From Laspinema palackyanum D2c (GTDB lineage: Bacteria > Cyanobacteriota > Cyanobacteriia > Cyanobacteriales > Laspinemataceae), in assembly GCF_025370875.1 (NCBI RefSeq), contig NZ_JAMXFD010000010.1, positions 1 to 64,000 of the forward strand: a stretch of DNA of 64,000 nucleotides, written 5' to 3'. Position 1 is the stretch's first letter; the number at the start of each line of letters is the position of its first letter. Made by a program: the position numbers and the translations under genes. Below are positions 51,715-61,351 of this stretch, in pieces. The notes below the pieces were generated by a model that searched no databases, was not told where the DNA came from, and saw nothing but the letters and a program-made list of their open reading frames with translations.

Positions 51715-52074
51715 TTAGCGTGCTTCAGTTCCTTGGTTGGGATCGCCTTCTACGGTACCGCTAGCACCGGCTTCCGGTTTGGCGGTCGTTTTGGTGCCTT
51801 TGGGACGGGCGTCGGTCCCGGTTGTGCGAGCAGCAGCCTTGGTTGTGGTGCCACCTTTGCCAGCAGAGGCTTTTCCAGCTTTGGGACCGGCGACTTCTTG
51901 GACTTCGTTCATCGCGAAGTTGTTGGTGTTGACTCCGGCATAGTTCACCTTGTCAAAGCGAACAATCACGGGATAGGTGATCCCGCTTTGGTCTACAGTG
52001 GCAACGGTGCCAACTTCTTGAAACCAGTACGACTCTTTACGCAGAATGCGAACTTGAGAACCACGTTGAACCAT
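51715..52074 (-). CDS. psaE: Photosystem I reaction centre subunit IV with long C-terminal tail
   Basis: A 119-residue PsaE. Residues 1 to about 66 are the canonical SH3-like subunit ([52 protein letters not shown]) that sits on the stromal face of PSI and aids ferredoxin docking. The remaining 50 or so residues form a low-complexity Thr/Ala/Gly/Lys tail, with net positive charge in its first half and an acidic end. PsaE is usually about 65-75 residues in cyanobacteria, so the tail is atypical. It is first in a two-gene unit with mutM. A single start ATG is preceded by AGAAGGA. Confidence 0.95.
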   Translation of the reverse strand: MVQRGSQVRILRKESYWFQEVGTVATVDQSGITYPVIVRFDKVNYAGVNTNNFAMNEVQEVAGPKAGKASAGKGGTTTKAAARTTGTDARPKGTKTTAKPEAGASGTVEGDPNQGTEAR

Positions 52075-52185
52075 GTGTTTTTTTTTCCTTCTGATGAATT
52101 GAACGAAAAGTTTAAGTGGAATTGCTTCTCAGCGTACTACTCTAACGGGATACTCTGGAATGTTGCAATCTTTAAGTTTTATTAA

Positions 52186-52818
52186 CTACTCGATCCAACG
52201 GACCCCGATAAAATGGGCGGAACGTCCCCACATATCTTGGGTCGGGGTGATTTCTTCGATGGCCAGATTATAGGGAATGGCGGTGGTGAGGTAGCGTTGA
52301 GCTAAAATGCCCAGGTCTGGGGTCACCTGCGAGGCAGCAGTTGCCGCGACTCCTAAACCCAAAAGTTGGGAGATGGGGTCTCGGGGAAGGACCATCGTGA
52401 TTCCGAAAGCTAACCCGGCGGTGATCAACATTCCCACGGACAGATTGGTGCCACAACGGGGATGAAGGGCGAGGTCCCATTCTCCCCGGGTCAGGCGATC
52501 GTGGGCGACATGAACGGCACGACGCAGGTCCAGGAGGTTAACCTGACCATAGAGATAAAATCCGCGATCGGTGGACATCCCCCCCAATCCATCATTATCC
52601 AGCGATCGCCCCGGTTGGCTGGTTTCGGGGGCCCTCTCACCGGAGGTTTCGCTCAATACCCAAACGGTGGCGTGTTCCAAGGCATGAACCTGACGCACTG
52701 CCAGAGTTTCTTTCAATCCGGGAATAAAGGCGAGTTGTTGCAGCAGTTCGGCATCTCCTGTCGGATGCGGTGCAAAATCAAAGGGAAATGGATTCGCCTG
52801 GGAAGAAGTAGCAGTCAT
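52186..52818 (-). CDS. DUF6391 domain membrane protein
   Basis: About 210 residues from ATG 52818, where GGAG lies 10 bases upstream; a longer frame from 52962 begins beside a palindromic repeat and is less likely. The conserved core is LAFIPGLKETLAVRQVHALEHATVWVLSE, GGMSTDRGFYLYGQV and HPRCGTNLSVGMLITAGLAFG. One hydrophobic hairpin follows (SVGMLITAGLAFGITMVLP, LLGLGVAATAASQV), and it ends in SAHFIGVRWIE. The HALEHAT and HPRCGTN motifs could form a metal-binding site in or at the membrane. Function unknown; conserved in cyanobacteria. It lies just upstream of psaE on the same strand. Confidence 0.88.
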   Translation of the reverse strand: MTATSSQANPFPFDFAPHPTGDAELLQQLAFIPGLKETLAVRQVHALEHATVWVLSETSGERAPETSQPGRSLDNDGLGGMSTDRGFYLYGQVNLLDLRRAVHVAHDRLTRGEWDLALHPRCGTNLSVGMLITAGLAFGITMVLPRDPISQLLGLGVAATAASQVTPDLGILAQRYLTTAIPYNLAIEEITPTQDMWGRSAHFIGVRWIE

Positions 52819-52972
52819 GAGGTTAAGTCTCCAAGGAGTTAGGGTGGGTTCAGGCTGAGAAATAGTTGGGTTGATTGGTTTTAATTTAACGAATTTGCCT
52901 ACCCATTGCCCATCTTGAGGGCGATCGGCTATCCTCACCAAGACGCCGGTATCTGATTCCATCTCAGGGACC

Positions 52973-53038
52973 AGAAACCGGGTTTCTTGTCAAAATCTGT
53001 AGCAATTAACAGCAACTTGGGCCAGAAACCCGGTTTCT
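52973..53038. repeat. REPIN-like AGAAACC repeat pair
   Basis: AGAAACCGGGTTTCT (52973-52987) and its inverted form AGAAACCCGGTTTCT (53024-53038) are separated by about 36 bases that include AGCAATTAACAGCAACTT. It lies between the DUF6391 gene and ldh. Confidence 0.85.
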
Positions 53039-53131
53039 CACTCATGCGGTCTTGATGTCTTTGAGGCGATCGATATACTTATCTCCCTTGCAACTAAAAT
53101 GTGCGACTGAGTGAAAAAGACCTTACCTCAC

Positions 53132-54130
53132 TTATAAATCCAGCTTGGCGATCGCCTCTTTCAAGACGGTCGCCGACTGTTGCAGCAGATTTTCTTCATT
53201 AGGCGTCAAAGATAAATCCAACACCCGAGTCACCCCCTCACGATTCACCACCGCAGGCAAACTCAGACAGACATCATTGATGCCATTAACCCCATGAATA
53301 AAACTACTCACCGTTAACACCCGGTTTTGATTTCTCAACACCGCTTTCACAATATCCGTCACCCCCAACCCAATGGCATAAGAGGTCGCCCCTTTGCGCT
53401 TAATCACCTCATAAGCTGCATTTTTTACCTGGTCAAAAATTCCTTGCAATCGCTCTTGATTCGCTTCAGAACAGTCCTCAATTCCACCACTGCACAGATT
53501 CATCCCGGCAATATTCACCTTACTCCAAACCGGAACCTCACTATCCCCATGTTCCCCGATAATATAGGCATGAAAACTGCGCGGATCAATCTGTAATTGA
53601 TTGGCCAACAAATATCGAAATCGGGCCGTATCCAGAACCGTCCCCGAACCGAAGACTCGGTTACAGGGAAACCCTGATAACTTCAGGGTGACATAAGTCA
53701 TAATATCCACCGGATTGGTCACCAACAGCAGAATTGCATGAGGACAATATTGGACAATATCCGGAATCAATTTTTTGAAAATCTGCACATTGCGATTCAG
53801 CAAATCTAAGCGAGTTTCCCCGGGTTGTTGTTTTGCTCCAGCGGTTATAATGACGATATCTGGGTCATCACTTTCGGCCAAAGTACCAGAACGGATTCCC
53901 GTGGGGTCAAGGAAGGGGACACCGTGGAGTAAGTCCATGACTTCCCCCTGGAGTTTTTCTTGGTTGACATCTACCAAGAGCATCTCATCCAGGGTATTTT
54001 GGATTAACATGGAATAAGCACAAGCCATTCCCACTTGACCCGCACCAATAATCACGCCTTTGAGGGGACGACGATTGCTTTGGACGGTGCGATCGCGATC
54101 GGTAAATTCCGTAAATAACTGTTCAAACAT
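53132..54130 (-). CDS. ldh: L-lactate dehydrogenase
   Basis: About 332 residues from ATG 54130; a TTG at 54193 would add 21 unsupported residues. The NAD motif is [17 protein letters not shown]. The substrate-specificity loop is [13 protein letters not shown], with glutamine where malate dehydrogenases carry arginine. The active-site segment is [14 protein letters not shown]. The enzyme reduces pyruvate to lactate during fermentation in the dark. It is a distant paralogue of the mdh 3 kb to the left. Regulation, such as by fructose-1,6-bisphosphate, cannot be read from the sequence. Confidence 0.92.
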   Translation of the reverse strand: MFEQLFTEFTDRDRTVQSNRRPLKGVIIGAGQVGMACAYSMLIQNTLDEMLLVDVNQEKLQGEVMDLLHGVPFLDPTGIRSGTLAESDDPDIVIITAGAKQQPGETRLDLLNRNVQIFKKLIPDIVQYCPHAILLLVTNPVDIMTYVTLKLSGFPCNRVFGSGTVLDTARFRYLLANQLQIDPRSFHAYIIGEHGDSEVPVWSKVNIAGMNLCSGGIEDCSEANQERLQGIFDQVKNAAYEVIKRKGATSYAIGLGVTDIVKAVLRNQNRVLTVSSFIHGVNGINDVCLSLPAVVNREGVTRVLDLSLTPNEENLLQQSATVLKEAIAKLDL

Positions 54131-54243
54131 CAAACGATTCCCTATGCTTATATTCACCTGTACTAGGATAAAGGGTAATTCGATATTCTGCAAAATTTTT
54201 AGACGGTTGGTTAAAGATTAAGTTAAATTCATCTAATATTTAA

Positions 54244-54822
54244 TCATCCCTTAAACTCCACTCCTTCATAAAGTTCACCCAAAGACACCTCAAAATCAAC
54301 AGATTTCAACCGGACCCTGGCTGCTTCCCCTTCCCATTCGGTTAACATCCAGTTATGCTCCTCAATTTTATAATATTGCATCACATAAAACCGAGTTTGG
54401 TCAATTAACAAATATTCCCGCATTTCCGGTATCGAGCGATAATACATAAATTTATCGCCTTGGTCATAATTTTGCGTAGACTTCGATAAAACCTCCGCAA
54501 TCAGCAATGGATTCGTGACCGTAGTCGTTCCCGTATCCGTATAAATCGGTTCGCCGCCAATCACCATAACATCGGGATAGGTGTATTGACGATAGCGAGG
54601 AATCCACAACCGAATATCACCCATATAAATCCGATAGTTTTGTTTTCTGAGTTTCAGTTTGAGTAAAGCAGCTAAAGTTAACGCTAATTCATTATGATTG
54701 GTAGTTCCCCCCGGTATGGGGACAATTTCTCCATCGCGGTACTCGCTTTTATAATCAGATTGTTCTTCTAATTTCCGGTATTCTTCGGGAGTATAATATT
54801 TTTTATCGGTTTGAGTGAACAT
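54244..54822 (-). CDS. Uma2 family endonuclease-like protein (DUF820)
   Basis: A 192-residue Uma2/DUF820 protein with a PD-(D/E)XK nuclease-like fold. Visible motifs are YYTPEEYRKLEEQSDYKSEYRDGEIVPIPGGT, HNELALTLAALL, YTYPDVMVIGG (the PDV motif), LLIAEVLSKSTQNYDQGDK and REYLLIDQTRFYV. It belongs to the longer, more typical cyanobacterial branch and is not closely related to the other Uma2 gene at 15 kb. A true nuclease function is not proven for these proteins. Located between ldh and a WD40 fragment. Confidence 0.88.
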   Translation of the reverse strand: MFTQTDKKYYTPEEYRKLEEQSDYKSEYRDGEIVPIPGGTTNHNELALTLAALLKLKLRKQNYRIYMGDIRLWIPRYRQYTYPDVMVIGGEPIYTDTGTTTVTNPLLIAEVLSKSTQNYDQGDKFMYYRSIPEMREYLLIDQTRFYVMQYYKIEEHNWMLTEWEGEAARVRLKSVDFEVSLGELYEGVEFKG

Positions 54823-54875
54823 GATTTATGATTTCCCTTGATAAATTCCTAGAATCTGTTATCAAAAAAATACTG

Positions 54876-55076
54876 TTATTGTAACCGCCAAACCTTGATG
54901 CTGTTGTCACCATGATCAGTCCAAACGCCTCCACTGCCACTGACAAGAGTCCGTCCATCGGGACTGATAGCAAGAGATTCAACTGAGTCGGTATGCCCAG
55001 TGAGTGTATCAAGCAGTTCCCCGGTTTTTAAATTCCAAATTTTGTAACGAGGGGAACACATCCCAGGATGTGCCAA
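54876..55076 (-). pseudogene. WD40-repeat fragment
   Basis: A short frame with about one and a half WD40 repeats (KIWNLKTGELLDTLTGHTDSVESLAISPDGRTLVSGSGG, then DNSIKVWRLQ). WD40 proteins need about seven repeats, so this is a broken remnant. It lies directly after the Ser/Thr kinase gene on the same strand. Kinase-WD40 fusions are common in cyanobacteria, so it is probably the leftover 3' end of such a fusion or of a neighbouring WD40 gene. Confidence 0.7.
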
Positions 55077-55133
55077 AAATATAAAATAAGCGATCGCCTG
55101 TTTGCAGACCCAACAACCCGGTTAGGGCAACAG

Positions 55134-56750
55134 TTACGGCACCGAAAAGGACTGAGGATTCGGTTCATCGATACATCCCCCTTGTTCCGTAGCGGTGGGG
55201 ACGAAATTTGGCAGCACCTGCGGAAGTAACAACTTCTCTGAAATCCACCCAATATTACTCGGACGGACCCCGACAAGGGGTGGCGCGGCTGGTGCTGGCT
55301 CCTCGGTTACGGGTTCCGAGGCCCCTTCACCCGGAGAAACCGGACCCGTTGCAGTCCCTGGCGATTCCACCGGGTCTGGGGTCGAGCAAACTTGGACCTG
55401 AACCCAGGCATCTGTGTCGCTTGCTGCTGGGGGTTTACCCATCACCAACAGAACACTGCCACTGGGGATAAATCCCAGTTGATTTCCAGGGATAGCCTCC
55501 CCTTGCTGCCTCAACAAGATTAACTCCCCATCCTCTGGCCCTTGAGTGGTGAAAGAACGCCTCAGTTGCAGGTACTGGCCAGGTTCGATCGTGGCCCCTT
55601 CGGTAATATCCGGAGTCAGGAGGGGGTCGGTATAGGGATCCGTGGGGTTCGAGTATTCCCGGTTTGAATATTCCCGATCCGGCGATCCCCAACGGGTTAT
55701 TACTGACCCTGCCTGGGTTATTACTAACCCTACACCGCCTAGCAGGAGAATTGCCGCTAAAATTCGCAAAACGGGGGGCGGTTGTGGTTTCGATTGGTGC
55801 TGTTGTGCTGGGAATTGTGGTTGGAATTGTGGTTTTGGTAGCAATTTAGTCTGTTGTATTGGGGTCAGTTTTTTCTGTAAATCCCTCAACAGATCCCCTG
55901 CGTTTTGATAGCGGTTCTGACTTTCTTTTTGCAGTAAATTGTCAAACACCTGCTGCAATTGTTCACTCAGCGGTTGCAGTAAATGTTCTCGCCAAGAGTC
56001 AACCCAACCATAGCCCTGATCCAAAAATAACGCAAAAGGGTCATTGCCCGTTAGTAAATAAAAACAAGTCACGCCCAAACTATATAAATCACTGGCCGGA
56101 TACGCTTCTCCCCGTTTCATTTGCTCAAAAGGGGAATATCCATTCGTGCCGATTTGCGTTCCTTGCCCTGCCACCACCGTTGATTTTAATTGCTTAGAAG
56201 CCCCGAAATCAATTAACACATATTTGCCATCAGATTTGCGCTGCATGATATTCGGGGGTTTGATATCCCGATGAATTACACCCCGTTGATGGATGAATTC
56301 CAGAACCGGCAATAATTGCTCTAATAATTCTCTGACTTGAGTTTCTTTCCAGGTTCCCTGCTGGCATTTATGCAAGGGTTCCCCTTCGATATATTGCTGG
56401 ACTAAATATAAATATCCATCTTGCTCAAAATAGGCATAAAGGGTGGGAATTTGCGGATGTTCTCCCAGTTGTTGCAGTTGTCTTGCTTCTTGTTCAAATA
56501 ACTCTTTTGCTTTCTGGAGTGCGCTGGTTCCTTGGACTTGGGGGGCGAGTTGTTTAATCACGCACTTTTCGTGCAATTTGTCAATGTCTTCGGCCAGATA
56601 AGTTCTCCCAAATCCGCCTTCGTTGGAGAGGAGTTGGCGGGGGTAGTAATGACTTCGCAACACCACCAAAGGATTGCCACAACTTTGGCAGAATTTGATG
56701 CCGTCAGGGTTCTGAGGATTCGGGCAACTGGGATTTAGGCAGCAGTGCAT
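55134..56750 (-). CDS. Ser/Thr protein kinase with N-terminal four-Cys ribbon
   Basis: A 538-residue Hanks-type kinase. The N-terminus carries a zinc ribbon (C4-x4-C9 and C21-x2-C24), typical of SpkB-like cyanobacterial kinases. The kinase domain (about 35-305) has the catalytic HRDIKPPNIM, DFGASK and GTNGYSPFEQMKRGEAYPASDLYSLG. A proline/glutamine linker leads to one membrane helix (about 328-350). The extracytoplasmic C-terminal part (about 365-538) is Pro/Asp-rich and has an SH3-like stretch (IPSGSVLLVMGKPPAASDTDAWVQVQVC). The substrate is unknown. The WD40 fragment after its stop may once have belonged to it. Confidence 0.92.
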   Translation of the reverse strand: MHCCLNPSCPNPQNPDGIKFCQSCGNPLVVLRSHYYPRQLLSNEGGFGRTYLAEDIDKLHEKCVIKQLAPQVQGTSALQKAKELFEQEARQLQQLGEHPQIPTLYAYFEQDGYLYLVQQYIEGEPLHKCQQGTWKETQVRELLEQLLPVLEFIHQRGVIHRDIKPPNIMQRKSDGKYVLIDFGASKQLKSTVVAGQGTQIGTNGYSPFEQMKRGEAYPASDLYSLGVTCFYLLTGNDPFALFLDQGYGWVDSWREHLLQPLSEQLQQVFDNLLQKESQNRYQNAGDLLRDLQKKLTPIQQTKLLPKPQFQPQFPAQQHQSKPQPPPVLRILAAILLLGGVGLVITQAGSVITRWGSPDREYSNREYSNPTDPYTDPLLTPDITEGATIEPGQYLQLRRSFTTQGPEDGELILLRQQGEAIPGNQLGFIPSGSVLLVMGKPPAASDTDAWVQVQVCSTPDPVESPGTATGPVSPGEGASEPVTEEPAPAAPPLVGVRPSNIGWISEKLLLPQVLPNFVPTATEQGGCIDEPNPQSFSVP

Positions 56751-56956
56751 ACTCGCGCTTTGGGGGAGAAGGAGTGGTTGCGGCGACGAATCGCAGGGGT
56801 TTTATTATTATAGGCGGATGCAGTGCCTGGGGGGTCACCTTCTATAACAATCTTAATCTTCTCGGTGATTTTCTGCTGGGGACAGGTTGGGTGACTGCCT
56901 TGCTCCTAAATTCGGTTGGGGTGCCAGGTTTTTGTCCATTCTTAAATCCCACTTTT

Positions 56957-57322
56957 TTAACTCTCCTCATTACTATTTTGACCGGGTAGATCTAACGCGA
57001 TTAGTAAAGCAGAATTCAGTTTAGCAAGAGTGGCCTCTGAAAGATTGCCGATCCTTCGCAATAAACGAGTTTTTGCCAAGACCCTGACCTGATCTGCTTT
57101 CACGATTGAATCTCTCTCTAACCCTCCATCAGGAGCTTTAATTAAAACCTGAGTGGCAAAAACTCGCTTGGATGCATGATAACTGGTACAAGGAACTGCC
57201 AACAGAACTGGACTGTGAGTATTAATCGCATCCCGACTGACAATAATCACTGGACGATTCCCCCCTTGTTCAGAACCTTCTACAGGATCCAGACGAGCCA
57301 GATATACCTCTCCTCTTTTCAT
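56957..57322 (-). CDS. MazF/PemK-type toxin
   Basis: A 121-residue type II endoribonuclease toxin starting MKRGEVYLARLDPVEGSEQGGNRPVIIVSRD, with the conserved VPCTSY strand and IVKADQVRVLAKTRL. A longer frame to 57355 adds residues not found in the family. MazF cleaves single-stranded RNA at short sites to arrest growth. Its ATG shares one base with the stop of the upstream antitoxin (TAATG), so translation is coupled and the antitoxin is made first. The pair forms an addiction module, possibly stabilising this region. Confidence 0.93.
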   Translation of the reverse strand: MKRGEVYLARLDPVEGSEQGGNRPVIIVSRDAINTHSPVLLAVPCTSYHASKRVFATQVLIKAPDGGLERDSIVKADQVRVLAKTRLLRRIGNLSEATLAKLNSALLIALDLPGQNSNEES

Positions 57323-57594
57323 TATTCCGACTCCGCCAATTGCAACGCCTCCCAAGACGCTGTAGCAAATTCAGCCTCCATTTGTAAGACTTCCGCTTGA
57401 TATTCAGGATCCTGTGCCATCTCTGCAAGTTCTGCATCAATTTCTGCTCGTTTCAATGCCGCTAATTCCCGACGAATCGCCTGCATAATAAATTCATCGC
57501 GGCTTTTGGCTTTTCCTTGTTGCACTGCTTTATCCGTTGCTTCTAGCAAATTTGCAGGAAGACGGATTTGTGTTTTAATGGTAGGACTAGACAT
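57322..57594 (-). CDS. MazF-associated antitoxin, ribbon-helix-helix type
   Basis: A 90-residue protein with an N-terminal CopG/Arc-like DNA-binding segment (TIKTQIRLPANLLEATDKAVQQGKAKSRDEFIMQAIRRELAALKR) and an acidic C-terminal tail (EIDAELAEMAQDPEYQAEVLQME) that should wrap and block the MazF toxin. As with other such antitoxins it is expected to autoregulate the operon. Stop and toxin start overlap by one base. It lies about 220 bases from the hypD stop. Confidence 0.9.
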   Translation of the reverse strand: MSSPTIKTQIRLPANLLEATDKAVQQGKAKSRDEFIMQAIRRELAALKRAEIDAELAEMAQDPEYQAEVLQMEAEFATASWEALQLAESE

Positions 57595-57717
57595 GGACCT
57601 TCCTCCTAAGCTATCTATTTAGTTTAAGTCATTGAACCGAGCAGTGCCCAGGGGAGGGATTAGTAGCGGGCGGTATCCTGAAACAATCGACCGTTTCTCC
57701 ACTTTCCTAGCGAGCAA

Positions 57718-57748
57718 GATGTGATGCCTCCGGCACGCTTCGCGAACG
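57718..57748. repeat. Short GCCTCCGGC-type intergenic repeat
   Basis: ATGCCTCCGGCACGCTTCGC and a following GAACGC match a well-known class of cyanobacterial interspersed repeat containing the GCCTCCGGC palindrome. It lies between the antitoxin gene and hypD. Confidence 0.5.
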
Positions 57749-57817
57749 CACTCCAAATCTGTAACCCTGAGTCCACCGAATCGATATTTTCAGCATTCTC
57801 TCTCCCAAATCTCTCTT

Positions 57818-58924
57818 TTAAACCCTCGCTACCACGGCAGTTTGTTGTCGATATCGATAATAAGCGGCACAAGCTCCTTCCGATGAAACCATTGGTGCAC
57901 CGAGGGGATGTTCTGGAGTGCAGCGTTTGCCAAAGGCTGCACAATCATGAGGTTTCTTAACACCTTGCAGGATTAATCCACTCATACAGTCGGGGGATTC
58001 TTCGCTTTGAATTCCAGTTAAATCAAATCGATTTTCTGCATTGAATTGAGCATATTTTGGTTTTAAACTTAATCCGCTTTGGGCAATTTCGCCAATGCCT
58101 CGCCATTGTCTAGGGACGATTTCAAAGACTTCTTTGAGGATGTTTTGGGCGGGTTGGTTGCCCTCTTTTCTAACGGAACGACTATATTGATTCTCGACTT
58201 GTGCTTGTCCGGATTCGAGTTGTTTAATGCACAGATAAATCCCTTGTAAAATATCAACGGGTTCAAATCCGGTGACGATGATGGGGACTTGATATTTGGG
58301 GGCGATCGCCTCGTATTCGGTATATCCCATAATGGTGCAAACATGACCCGCCGCTAAAAATCCTTGCACTTTGCGGTGGGGTGCCGATAAAATCGCTTCC
58401 ATTGCTGGAGGGACTAAAACATGGGACACTAACATGGAAAAGTTCGGGATGTTTTGTTGCGCTGCCTGATAGACTGCCATCGCCGTTGCCGGTGCAGTGG
58501 TTTCAAATCCCACGCCGAAAAATACGACTTGTTTATTAGGATTCTCTTGGGCAATTTTTAGGCAATCTACGGGGGAATAAACGATGCGAATATCGCCGCC
58601 AGTTGCTTTAATACTGAGCAAGTCTTGAGTGGTGCCAGGAACGCGCAACATATCCCCAAAGGAACAGAAAATGACATCGGGATGGGAGGCAATGGCGATC
58701 GCCTGATCAATGAGAGCAATGGGAGTCACGCAAACGGGACAACCGGGACCGTGAATTAAAGTAATGTTATCTGGGAGTAGTTCATCAATGCCAAATTTGA
58801 CGATCGCATGGGTTTGACCCCCACAAATTTCCATAATCGTCCAGGGACGAGTTGTAATCTGCGCGATCGCCTTGGCGCAATCTTGAGCCGTTGTAGCATC
58901 GCGATATTCATCTACAAATTTCAT
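57818..58924 (-). CDS. hypD: Hydrogenase formation protein HypD
   Basis: A 368-residue iron-sulfur protein that, with HypC, assembles the Fe(CN)2CO centre of [NiFe] hydrogenase. Diagnostic motifs are [45 protein letters not shown], and the C-terminal cluster segment CMSGLIL...[28 protein letters not shown]. It stands alone; other hyp genes are not in the window. ATG 58924 is preceded by three tandem 14-bp repeats. Confidence 0.97.
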   Translation of the reverse strand: MKFVDEYRDATTAQDCAKAIAQITTRPWTIMEICGGQTHAIVKFGIDELLPDNITLIHGPGCPVCVTPIALIDQAIAIASHPDVIFCSFGDMLRVPGTTQDLLSIKATGGDIRIVYSPVDCLKIAQENPNKQVVFFGVGFETTAPATAMAVYQAAQQNIPNFSMLVSHVLVPPAMEAILSAPHRKVQGFLAAGHVCTIMGYTEYEAIAPKYQVPIIVTGFEPVDILQGIYLCIKQLESGQAQVENQYSRSVRKEGNQPAQNILKEVFEIVPRQWRGIGEIAQSGLSLKPKYAQFNAENRFDLTGIQSEESPDCMSGLILQGVKKPHDCAAFGKRCTPEHPLGAPMVSSEGACAAYYRYRQQTAVVARV

Positions 58925-58927
58925 AAT

Positions 58928-58969
58928 TTGTCTTATGTTGTTTGTCTTATGTTGTTTGTCTTATGTCTT
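58928..58969. repeat. 14-bp tandem repeat upstream of hypD
   Basis: TTGTCTTATGTTGT is repeated twice perfectly and once imperfectly, ending four bases before the hypD start codon. The repeat occupies the leader or promoter region and could change its spacing by copy-number slippage. Confidence 0.8.
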
Positions 58970-59269
58970 TTGTCCTGGGTTGATGGGGAGATGGGGGAGA
59001 TATTCAATGTCCCGACGTCAGTCGTTATCTTCCCCTGTTCGTAGTAACGACTTGCTGTCGTTACCGCGTTACTTGGCATCCGCCAAGTAACGCCCATGTC
59101 AGGCTTAAGCTCCAGGCCCCAATCTGACAGGCTGTAGACCCTCCGATTGCTCGTGTTATGGCATCCGCCATAACACGAGAGAAACGACTGAAGTCGTTAC
59201 TACGAACCAGGAGGACAGCTTACACACGAGTTACCAGAACGACTCTAATCTCCCTATCCTCCCTACTGT
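58970..59269. repeat. Intergenic block with two GGC-ATCC-GCC hairpins and AACGACT elements
   Basis: A GGGGAGATGGGGGAGAT tract (about 58983) is followed by a relaxed AACGAC-TTGCT-GTCGTT element (about 59045). Hairpin arms follow at 59066-59077/59082-59093 (12 bp) and 59150-59162/59167-59179 (13 bp), each with an ATCC loop closed by GGC/GCC, then AACGACTGAAGTCGTT at 59183-59198. The outer stem sequences of the two hairpins differ but are fully compensated. Confidence 0.8.
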
Positions 59270-60487
59270 CTAACTCACAGCAGTTGGAGTGGCAGGAACG
59301 TTGCTACCGTTGTACTCTACGGAATGTGAGGCATCTCCCACATAAATCCCGAGTGCGCGGGCGGTTTGTACCATGAATCCATTCGGATCAACCGGGGAGG
59401 CACAGCGTTTTTCTTGGTGGCACTGTCGGACGAGTTGAATCACTAAGTCTAAGGGTTTGCTTTCGACTTTCCCGCCTTCCCAGACCACTAAGCGGTTATA
59501 ATGACCTTGTTCGATTAACTCAACCGCTTTGATGCCAAAGGCGGTGGCTAGGATGCGATCGAAGGAGGATGGGGTCCCGCTACGCTGTAAGTGACCTAGA
59601 ACCGTTACCCGAGTGTCGATTTCGTCTAAACCGCAAAATTCCGGGCGATCGAGGGAACAAAGTTTCTGGCTATAGAGTTTAATCTGTTGCGCGAGATAGT
59701 CGCCGATATTGCGATGTTGTCGGCGATCTTCATGTTTGACCCCTTCCGCAACAACCACTAGGGCAAATTTCCGCTTATCCTGACGCAGGGAGGCAATTTT
59801 ATCGCAGATCTGGGCGATCGCCTTTTCGTCAAGCAGAGGAGTCAGTTCCGGAATTAAAATCACATCGGCACCCCCAGCAATTCCCGCGTGGAGTGCCAAA
59901 TGTCCCGCATCCCGTCCCATCACTTCCGCTACCATGACTCGTTCATGACTTGCCGCAGTAAAGGTGAGGTTGTACAGCGCTTCGGTAACGGTATCCACAG
60001 CAGTCTGGAATCCAACTGCACGTTCCGTAAAGGGGACATCGTTATCGATGGTTTTGGGAACCCCGATCATATTCCAATTGCCTTTGACCGCCAAATCATA
60101 GATAATGTCCAAGCTACCATCGCCCCCGATCGCCACCAAGCCATCGAGTTCTAAGCGTTTATAACCTTCTAAAATCTGTTGTGCAACTTCCGGTTTTTCG
60201 GTATTCCCTTTGCTCAGACTTCCTAGAACGCTGCCACTGAGAAATTGCAGCACGTCAAGACCCTGTAACAATCCCGGGATATCATACCCATGCTCATTCA
60301 ATTTCATGTCCTCCGGTTGGCGGGTTCCGTTGGCAACATCGATGAATCCGTCGGTGCCGTAGGGAATGCCATAGACTTCCCATCCCTTGCGGGAGGAGCA
60401 TTTGACCACCGCTCTAATTACGGCGTTCAGTCCGGGACAGTCCCCGCCACTGGTCAGAATACCAATTCTTTTTTTTGGGTGTGTCAT
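59270..60487 (-). CDS. pfkA: ATP-dependent 6-phosphofructokinase
   Basis: A 405-residue group III-like phosphofructokinase. The nucleotide motif is [17 protein letters not shown] (9-25). GGDGS (121-125), with G124 where PPi-dependent enzymes have aspartate, indicates ATP use. The catalytic PKTIDND segment (D148) and [19 protein letters not shown] follow. It phosphorylates fructose 6-phosphate in glycolysis. It is longer than E. coli PfkA (about 320 residues), with extra C-terminal residues, as is common for cyanobacterial PFKs. Monocistronic; an upstream gap of 860 bases precedes the next gene. Confidence 0.95.
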   Translation of the reverse strand: MTHPKKRIGILTSGGDCPGLNAVIRAVVKCSSRKGWEVYGIPYGTDGFIDVANGTRQPEDMKLNEHGYDIPGLLQGLDVLQFLSGSVLGSLSKGNTEKPEVAQQILEGYKRLELDGLVAIGGDGSLDIIYDLAVKGNWNMIGVPKTIDNDVPFTERAVGFQTAVDTVTEALYNLTFTAASHERVMVAEVMGRDAGHLALHAGIAGGADVILIPELTPLLDEKAIAQICDKIASLRQDKRKFALVVVAEGVKHEDRRQHRNIGDYLAQQIKLYSQKLCSLDRPEFCGLDEIDTRVTVLGHLQRSGTPSSFDRILATAFGIKAVELIEQGHYNRLVVWEGGKVESKPLDLVIQLVRQCHQEKRCASPVDPNGFMVQTARALGIYVGDASHSVEYNGSNVPATPTAVS

Positions 60488-61351
60488 AGTGCGTTTACCT
60501 GTTCACTCTCCTAATTTATTCCGAACTCCCTGCCCTTAAAAAGTAACCGCGATCGCTTTTTTATTTTCACTTTATGTTTGCCCTTCAATTTTAGCAAATT
60601 GCCCTCGTTTCTTGAGTGAGCTATTACGGGGATTTGAGGCAGAACCTAGGGTGCGGTCTTTCAGTAAAGCAAGGGTCTCTCTTGAGCGAAAAAAGTTGGA
60701 TCGTGGGGAAGACGCCTGCACTGCACAATCTTTCACCACTTATTTTGATGAGTGCGCCATTGAGGTTAACTCCTTGACCCATCTAGTCTAGGCTGCTTTC
60801 CCCCAATATTCCCCTCTTTTATGTGATTTTTTCGCTCTCTTGTAAATTCTATAACAGTTTTTCCGATACCCGCTTAAATACAGATTTTTTTTATAAATTT
60901 ACGCCAGAGGAATTTTATGCTATGCTTGAAGATCTAGTTTAAAAATGTTGAGAATTCTTGACGATTGTCAAGGGGAAAACACCCCAGGGCCTCACCATCA
61001 CCGCAATTTACCCCTTTTCTTGTCTCTCCCTAACTCCCGCTCCACTCTCCAAGGCGCGGAAAACTCCCCGGGGCAGCAGCAAGCCTAGCTGATTATATAC
61101 TATCCCCAGGTGTTCACCCAGGATTTACCTATTGCCTCTATCGGTTGTTAGCCCAATTCGCTTTACCCCCGAGATGATATTTGTTACCCATCCCTCACTT
61201 TTGGCCGAGTTCTCTGCGGAAAAATTAACTGAATCCAGGACAATCCAGGACGCTCCCGAGGGTTTCCTTCCGAGGATAGCTCCTTTCCCCCCGATTTCAA
61301 CTGTTCTGGTACTATAATAAGTCGTTTTGCTCTATTTATTCTCCCTGAGAC
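60488..61351. other. Long divergent intergenic region, no gene recognised
   Basis: About 860 bases between pfkA and the NuiA-like gene. An A/T-rich block at about 60820-60950 and a CTTGAC-GATT-GTCAAG dyad (60957-60972) look regulatory. Short open frames at 61132-61317 lack support. No tRNA or known RNA family was recognised, but a small RNA cannot be excluded. Confidence 0.4.
61313..61318 (+). promoter_or_regulatory. Likely -10 element of the NuiA-like gene
   Basis: A perfect TATAAT lies 33 bases before the ATG at 61352, giving a short leader. No good -35 hexamer is visible at standard spacing. Confidence 0.4.

Noticed and set aside
56774-56989. Plus-strand hydrophobic frame between the Ser/Thr kinase and mazF
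   Set aside because: It starts at GTG, overlaps the mazF end antisense, and has no convincing ribosome site; probably chance in a T-rich gap.
61132-61317. 61-codon frame upstream of the NuiA-like gene
   Set aside because: Its composition is not protein-like, and it ends within the NuiA-like gene's -10 element.
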